Shown here: in pieces, positions 14,941-18,597 of the stretch
How the letters are laid out: every line of letters starts with the position of its first letter
Position numbering within the stretch: position 1 is the stretch's first letter
DNA from: Psychroflexus sp.
GTDB taxonomy: Bacteria; Bacteroidota; Bacteroidia; Flavobacteriales; Flavobacteriaceae
Assembly: GCA_003565575.1 (NCBI GenBank)
Contig: PXBV01000210.1
Span: 1 to 18,597, forward strand
DNA: 18,597 bases
Direction: 5' to 3'
Position numbers and translations under genes: made by a program
The notes under the pieces: generated by a model
What the model was told of the DNA's origin: nothing
Databases searched by the model: none
The model's input: the letters and a program-made list of their open reading frames with translations, nothing else

Positions 14941-15651
14941 TTATTTTCTACGACGTGCTTTTGGTCGTCTCGCTTTTCCTTTAGAATCACTATTGGCAAG
15001 ACCTACTAGTGGTGATAGTTCACGTTTACCATATACTTCACCTTTCATGATCCAAACTTTGATTCCCAATCTACCGTAAGTAGTGTGAGACTCTACCAAA
15101 GCATAATCAATGTCTGCTCTAAATGTAGACAAAGGAATACGTCCTTCTTTATAAGTTTCAACACGAGCCATTTCTGCCCCGTTTAAACGTCCAGATACTT
15201 GAATTTTAATGCCCTCTGCATTCATTCTCATAGCTGCTGCAATTGCCATTTTTGTAGCTCTTCTATAAGAAATCCTGTTTTCAACCTGTCTTGCCACACT
15301 GGTAGCAACAAGATGAGCATCTAATTCAGGTCTTTTAATTTCAAAAATATTTACCTGAACTTCCTTATCCGTAATTTTTTTGAGTTCTTCTTTTAGCTTG
15401 TCTACCTCTTGGCCACCTTTCCCAATTATTATACCAGGTCTAGCAGTAGTGATAGTAACGGTTACAAGCTTAAGCGTACGCTCAATAATTACGCGCGAAA
15501 CACTGGCTTTAGCTAAACGAGCATGGATATACTTTCTAATCTTGTGATCTTCTGCAAGATTATCACCATAATCGTTTCCCCCGTACCAATTGGACTCCCA
15601 TCCTTTAATGATACCAAGTCTATTACCGATTGGATTTGTTTTTTGTCCCAT
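14941..15651 (-). CDS. rpsC: 30S ribosomal protein S3 (uS3)
   Basis: Head protein at the mRNA entry tunnel with helicase-linked activity together with S4 and S5. 236 residues. Starts MGQKTNPIGNRLGI. The KH type 2 domain (about 40-110) shows GKGG at 77-80 (PGIIIGKGGQEVDKLKEEL). The C-terminal domain holds YALVESHTTYGRLGIKVWI (182-200) and ends in a basic KARRPKARRRK tail. It lies 7 bases after rplV and 22 before rplP. Confidence 0.98.
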   Translation of the reverse strand: MGQKTNPIGNRLGIIKGWESNWYGGNDYGDNLAEDHKIRKYIHARLAKASVSRVIIERTLKLVTVTITTARPGIIIGKGGQEVDKLKEELKKITDKEVQVNIFEIKRPELDAHLVATSVARQVENRISYRRATKMAIAAAMRMNAEGIKIQVSGRLNGAEMARVETYKEGRIPLSTFRADIDYALVESHTTYGRLGIKVWIMKGEVYGKRELSPLVGLANSDSKGKARRPKARRRK

Positions 15652-15658
15652 AGTCTAT

Positions 15659-16066
15659 CTAGCTTTCAGTGTTATTTTTTTCTCCAAGTATCAGTGTAAC
15701 ATGGTTTGATCGTTTACGTATTCTATGTGCACGACCTTGTGGTGCCGGACGTAAACGTTTTAACATACTACCACTATCAACTTTTATTTCTTTTATAAAA
15801 AGTCCAGCTTGCTCAAGGTCAGCGTCCTCGTTCTTAGCTTGCCAGTTTGCTATAGCAGAAAGCAACAATTTCTCCAATCTACCAGAAGCAATCTTTGTAC
15901 TAAACTTTAATATTTGCAAAGCATGTCCTACATCTTTACCTCTTACTAAGTCAGCTACAAGCCTCATTTTACGAGGAGATGTTGGGCAATTGTTCAACTT
16001 AGCAATTGCAAGTTGGCTTTTTTCTTCTTTAAGCATTTCTGCTCTATTTCTTTTTCTTACTCCCAT
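15659..16066 (-). CDS. rplV: 50S ribosomal protein L22 (uL22)
   Basis: Lines the peptide exit tunnel with a long beta hairpin and is a known site of macrolide-resistance changes. 135 residues. TSPRKMRLVADLVRGKDV (29-46) is the conserved core; the tunnel hairpin is about residues 99-115, with MLKRLRPAPQGRAHRIRKRSNH (101-122) following the usual pattern. About 20 extra basic/acidic residues at the N-terminus (MGVRKRNRAEMLKEEKSQ) make it longer than the 110-residue E. coli protein. It lies 7 bases after rpsS and 7 before rpsC. Confidence 0.97.
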   Translation of the reverse strand: MGVRKRNRAEMLKEEKSQLAIAKLNNCPTSPRKMRLVADLVRGKDVGHALQILKFSTKIASGRLEKLLLSAIANWQAKNEDADLEQAGLFIKEIKVDSGSMLKRLRPAPQGRAHRIRKRSNHVTLILGEKNNTES

Positions 16067-16073
16067 TGCTCAA

Positions 16074-16352
16074 TTATTTTTTGCCTTTATTCTTAGATCC
16101 TTGATGACCTCTGAAAGTACGTGTTGGTGAAAATTCTCCAAGTTTGTGACCTACCATATTTTCAGTTACAAAAACAGGTACAAATTGTCTTCCATTGTGG
16201 ACACCAAACGTTTGACCAACGAAATCAGGAGTAATTGTAGATGCTCTTGACCAGGTTTTGATTACAGTTTTCTTACCAGAATCAAGGTTTTGAGCTACTT
16301 TTTTATCTAATTTATAATGGACAAATGGTCCTTTTTTTAATGAACGTGCCAT
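16074..16352 (-). CDS. rpsS: 30S ribosomal protein S19 (uS19)
   Basis: Head protein, partner of S13 at the subunit bridge. 92 residues: MARSLKKGPFVHYKLDKKV, then TWSRASTITPDFVGQTFGVHNGRQFVPVFV (34-63) and the signature GHKLGEFSPTRTFRGHQGS (68-86). It lies 3 bases after rplB and 7 before rplV. Length is normal. Confidence 0.98.
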   Translation of the reverse strand: MARSLKKGPFVHYKLDKKVAQNLDSGKKTVIKTWSRASTITPDFVGQTFGVHNGRQFVPVFVTENMVGHKLGEFSPTRTFRGHQGSKNKGKK

Positions 16353-16355
16353 ATC

Positions 16356-17183
16356 TTATTTCTTTTTACGTTCTATGATGTGCTTACTACTAGACTTTGT
16401 CTTAGAACGGGTTTTATATCCTTTTGCTGGTATTCCGTTTCTTGATCTTGGGTGACCTCCAGAAGACTTACCTTCACCACCACCCATTGGGTGATCTACT
16501 GGGTTCATTACTACTGGTCTTGTTCTTGGTCTTCTGCCCAACCACCTACTTCTACCGGCTTTTCCAGACACAGTTAATTGATGGTCACTGTTAGATACCG
16601 CACCAACTGTTGCTATACAGGTAGATAAAACCATTCTTGTTTCACCCGAAGGCAGCTTAATAGTAACATACTTGCCATCTTTAGCCATTAATTGAGCGAA
16701 TGTACCAGCACTTCTTGCCATCACAGCACCTTGTTCTGGTCTTAACTCAACACAAGATATTATAGTTCCAAAAGGAATTTGTGACAGTGGCATTGCATTA
16801 CCAATCTCTGTAGGAACTTGAGATGTTCCTGATATAACTTTTTGCCCTACCTTAATTCCGCTTGGTGCAACTATATAACGTTTTTCTCCATCCTCATACT
16901 TAAGCAAGGCGATGAATGCTGTTCTATTTGGGTCGTACTCTACAGTAAGAACTTCAGCTTGAATATCTTTCTTATCTCTTTTAAAATCGATAATTCTGTA
17001 GCGCTTTTTATGACCACCACCAATGTAGCGCATGGTCATTTTTCCTTGATTATTTCTACCACCTGAGCGCTTGATTGGGGCAAGCAGAGATTTCTCTGGC
17101 TTACTAGCAGTGATGGCATCGAAGCCATTAGCTACTTTAAATCTTTGCCCTGGTGTGTTTGGTTTTAATTTTTTAACCGACAT
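16356..17183 (-). CDS. rplB: 50S ribosomal protein L2 (uL2)
   Basis: One of the most conserved ribosomal proteins, needed for subunit joining and close to the peptidyl transferase centre. 275 residues. GGRNNQGKMTMRYIGGGHKKRYR lies at 41-63, the central SH3-like/OB domains follow, and NPVDHPMGGGEGKSSGGHPRSRNG at 227-250. His231 corresponds to the conserved E. coli His229. The C-terminus is basic (KTRSKTKSSSKHIIERKKK). It lies 9 bases after rplW and 3 before rpsS. Confidence 0.99.
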   Translation of the reverse strand: MSVKKLKPNTPGQRFKVANGFDAITASKPEKSLLAPIKRSGGRNNQGKMTMRYIGGGHKKRYRIIDFKRDKKDIQAEVLTVEYDPNRTAFIALLKYEDGEKRYIVAPSGIKVGQKVISGTSQVPTEIGNAMPLSQIPFGTIISCVELRPEQGAVMARSAGTFAQLMAKDGKYVTIKLPSGETRMVLSTCIATVGAVSNSDHQLTVSGKAGRSRWLGRRPRTRPVVMNPVDHPMGGGEGKSSGGHPRSRNGIPAKGYKTRSKTKSSSKHIIERKKK

Positions 17184-17192
17184 GTTTTAAGC

Positions 17193-17483
17193 TTATAGAT
17201 TACTATACAAATCAATTGTTTCTCCTTCAGCTACTTTTACTATAGCCTTCTTGTACGCAGAGGTTTTTCCAGTAACCATTCCCGTTTTTGTATAACGTGA
17301 TTTGATTTTAGGAATAACATTTAAAGTACGTACTTTCTCTACCGTAACGCCATAAGCGGACTCAACTGCTTCCTTAATTTGGATTTTGTTGGCATTACGA
17401 TCTACAACAAATGAAAATGCGTTTCTTAACTCGCTGTCATTTGTTGCTTTCTCTGTAATAATTGGTTTTACCAAAATGCTCAT
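17193..17483 (-). CDS. rplW: 50S ribosomal protein L23 (uL23)
   Basis: Sits at the tunnel exit and is the docking point for trigger factor and signal recognition particle. 96 residues: ILVKPIITEKATNDSE (3-18), FVVDRNANKIQIKEAVESAYGVTVEKVRTLN (25-55) and the extended loop with KSRYTKTGMVTGKTSAYKKAIV. It lies 5 bases after rplD and 9 before rplB. Confidence 0.98.
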   Translation of the reverse strand: MSILVKPIITEKATNDSELRNAFSFVVDRNANKIQIKEAVESAYGVTVEKVRTLNVIPKIKSRYTKTGMVTGKTSAYKKAIVKVAEGETIDLYSNL

Positions 17484-17488
17484 AGCTA

Positions 17489-18118
17489 CTATTTGTTGAG
17501 ATTATTTTGTAATTCTTCTAATCTGCTTTCCGAAATCAATAAAACATTACTGTGTAAGATATTGTAAGTATTTAATCCTGAAACATTTACAACTTTTGCA
17601 GATTTCAAATTACGGGATGACAAATATACGTTTTTATTCGACTCGTCCAAGACAAGTAAAGATTTTTTGTCTCTAATGTTCAGATTATCAAGAACATTAA
17701 GAAATTCCTTTGTTTTAGGAGCTTCAAATCCGAAATCTTCAACAATCAATAATTGATTATTTTTAAACTTTTGAGACAATACCGTCTTTCTTGCTAATCG
17801 CTTCAGCTTCTTATTGAGTTTGAAGTGATAATCTCTTGGCCTTGGACCGAATACACGACCTCCACCTTTAAAAACAGGGGACTTAATGCTACCTGCACGA
17901 GCGGTACCCGTCCCTTTTTGCTTTTTTATCTTTCTTGTACTCCCCGTGATCTCTGCTCTTTCTTTAGCTTTGTGTGTGCCTTGACGCTTATTAGCTAAGT
18001 GTTGCTTAACGTCTAAGTAGACAACGTGATCGTTAGGTTCCAATCCAAAAACAGATTCAGAAAGTTCTACCTCTCTACCTGTTTCTTTTCCTTTAATATC
18101 TAAAACTGATACTTTCAT
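17489..18118 (-). CDS. rplD: 50S ribosomal protein L4 (uL4)
   Basis: Early-assembly protein whose long loop lines the exit tunnel and affects macrolide binding. In E. coli it also represses the S10 operon; the leader where that would act lies outside this window. 209 residues. The tunnel loop is about 45-95, with KQKGTGTARAGSIKSPVFKGGG (66-87) and GPRPRDYHFKLNKK (91-104). Its ATG overlaps the rplC stop by one base (TAATG at 18120-18116), which implies coupled translation. Confidence 0.98.
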   Translation of the reverse strand: MKVSVLDIKGKETGREVELSESVFGLEPNDHVVYLDVKQHLANKRQGTHKAKERAEITGSTRKIKKQKGTGTARAGSIKSPVFKGGGRVFGPRPRDYHFKLNKKLKRLARKTVLSQKFKNNQLLIVEDFGFEAPKTKEFLNVLDNLNIRDKKSLLVLDESNKNVYLSSRNLKSAKVVNVSGLNTYNILHSNVLLISESRLEELQNNLNK

Positions 18119-18597
18119 TACTTCTGAATAGTTACATAAGCGTTATTATGTCCAGGAATACATCCCTTGATCACAATCAAGTTTTTTTCCGGAACAACTT
18201 TCAACACTCTTAGGTTTTGAACTTTAACTTTTACATTTCCCATTTGTCCGCCCATTTTCATTCCTTTGAAAATACGAGCAGGATAAGAAGCTGCACCTAC
18301 AGAACCTGGAGCTCTCAACATGCTTTGTTGGCCATGAGTTCTCTCAGACCCAGCAAAACCGTGACGTTTTACAACGCCTTGGAATCCCTTTCCTTTAGAT
18401 GTAGCGCTCACGTCTACAAATTCATTCTCTTTAAATAAGTCTACAGTGAGCTGGTCACCTAACTTATACTCTTCTTTGAATCCTTGAAATTCCATGACTT
18501 TTCTTTTGACAGAAGTACCAGCTTTCTTAAAGTGACCAAGGTCTGCTTTAGTGGCATTTTTGTCTGATTTGTCATCGAAACCAAGTTGAAGCGCTTC
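18118..18597 (-). CDS. rplC: 50S ribosomal protein L3 (uL3), N-terminal part cut by window edge
   Basis: Early-assembly 50S protein reaching toward the peptidyl transferase centre. The frame is open to the window end: 159 residues are present, beginning EALQLGFDDK, so an ATG at 18495 is internal and not the start. Roughly 45 N-terminal residues are missing by family length (about 205). Conserved parts: GKGFQGVVKRHGFAG, then GSVGAASYPARIFKGMKMGGQMG. In E. coli the matching stretch reads GQNQTPGKVFKG and holds the glutamine methylated by PrmB; both glutamines are Ala or Ser here, so that modification site is absent. rpsJ would be expected next upstream, outside the window. Confidence 0.97.
   Translation of the reverse strand, partial: EALQLGFDDKSDKNATKADLGHFKKAGTSVKRKVMEFQGFKEEYKLGDQLTVDLFKENEFVDVSATSKGKGFQGVVKRHGFAGSERTHGQQSMLRAPGSVGAASYPARIFKGMKMGGQMGNVKVKVQNLRVLKVVPEKNLIVIKGCIPGHNNAYVTIQK

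Noticed and set aside
18118..18495. Short L3 starting at the ATG at 18495
   Set aside because: The L3 frame continues upstream to the window edge with conserved L3 sequence, so this ATG is an internal methionine.
1..18597. CRISPR arrays, tRNA or rRNA genes, insertion sequences, prophage or defence genes
   Set aside because: I found no repeat-spacer pattern, cloverleaf, transposase, integrase or nuclease; the window is filled by core genes.

Overview
The window comes from a low-GC member of the Bacteroidota, most probably a flavobacterium. The evidence is the AT-rich DNA, the secY-infA-rpmJ-rpsM-rpsK-rpsD-rpoA-rplQ order followed by carA, eno and gltA, starts that follow AT-rich sequence (often AATT-ATG) with little sign of a Shine-Dalgarno sequence, two sites matching the Bacteroidota -7 box TAnnTTTG, and a lipoprotein azurin. 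This is inferred from protein character and gene order; no 16S gene is present.

Positions 18597 down to 5334 are one nearly uninterrupted minus-strand run: the S10, spc and alpha ribosomal protein clusters fused into one array. It begins inside rplC, cut by the window edge, and continues rplD, rplW, rplB, rpsS, rplV, rpsC, rplP, rpmC, rpsQ, rplN, rplX, rplE, rpsN, rpsH, rplF, rplR, rpsE, rpmD, rplO, secY, infA, rpmJ, rpsM, rpsK, rpsD, rpoA, rplQ. Spacings are mostly 2 to 27 bases; the one larger gap, 69 bases before rpsD, can fold. A strong intrinsic terminator follows rplQ.

Positions 5228 to 1 hold housekeeping genes: carA (pyrimidine and arginine synthesis), a plus-strand gene for a secreted FAS1/fasciclin protein, eno (glycolysis), gltA (TCA cycle entry), and directly behind gltA a blue-copper azurin lipoprotein whose last codons run off the window start. 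carA and the fasciclin gene converge on a hairpin that can terminate in both directions. eno ends in a hairpin terminator that abuts the gltA promoter. eno and gltA share a promoter-proximal motif.

Most of the window is highly conserved core genome, and I see no new defence, mobile or biosynthetic system in it. The points worth a second look are small: the azurin behind gltA, the fasciclin gene of opposite strand, the shared eno/gltA upstream motif, the foldable leader before rpsD, and the consistent zinc-free forms of S4, S14 and L36.
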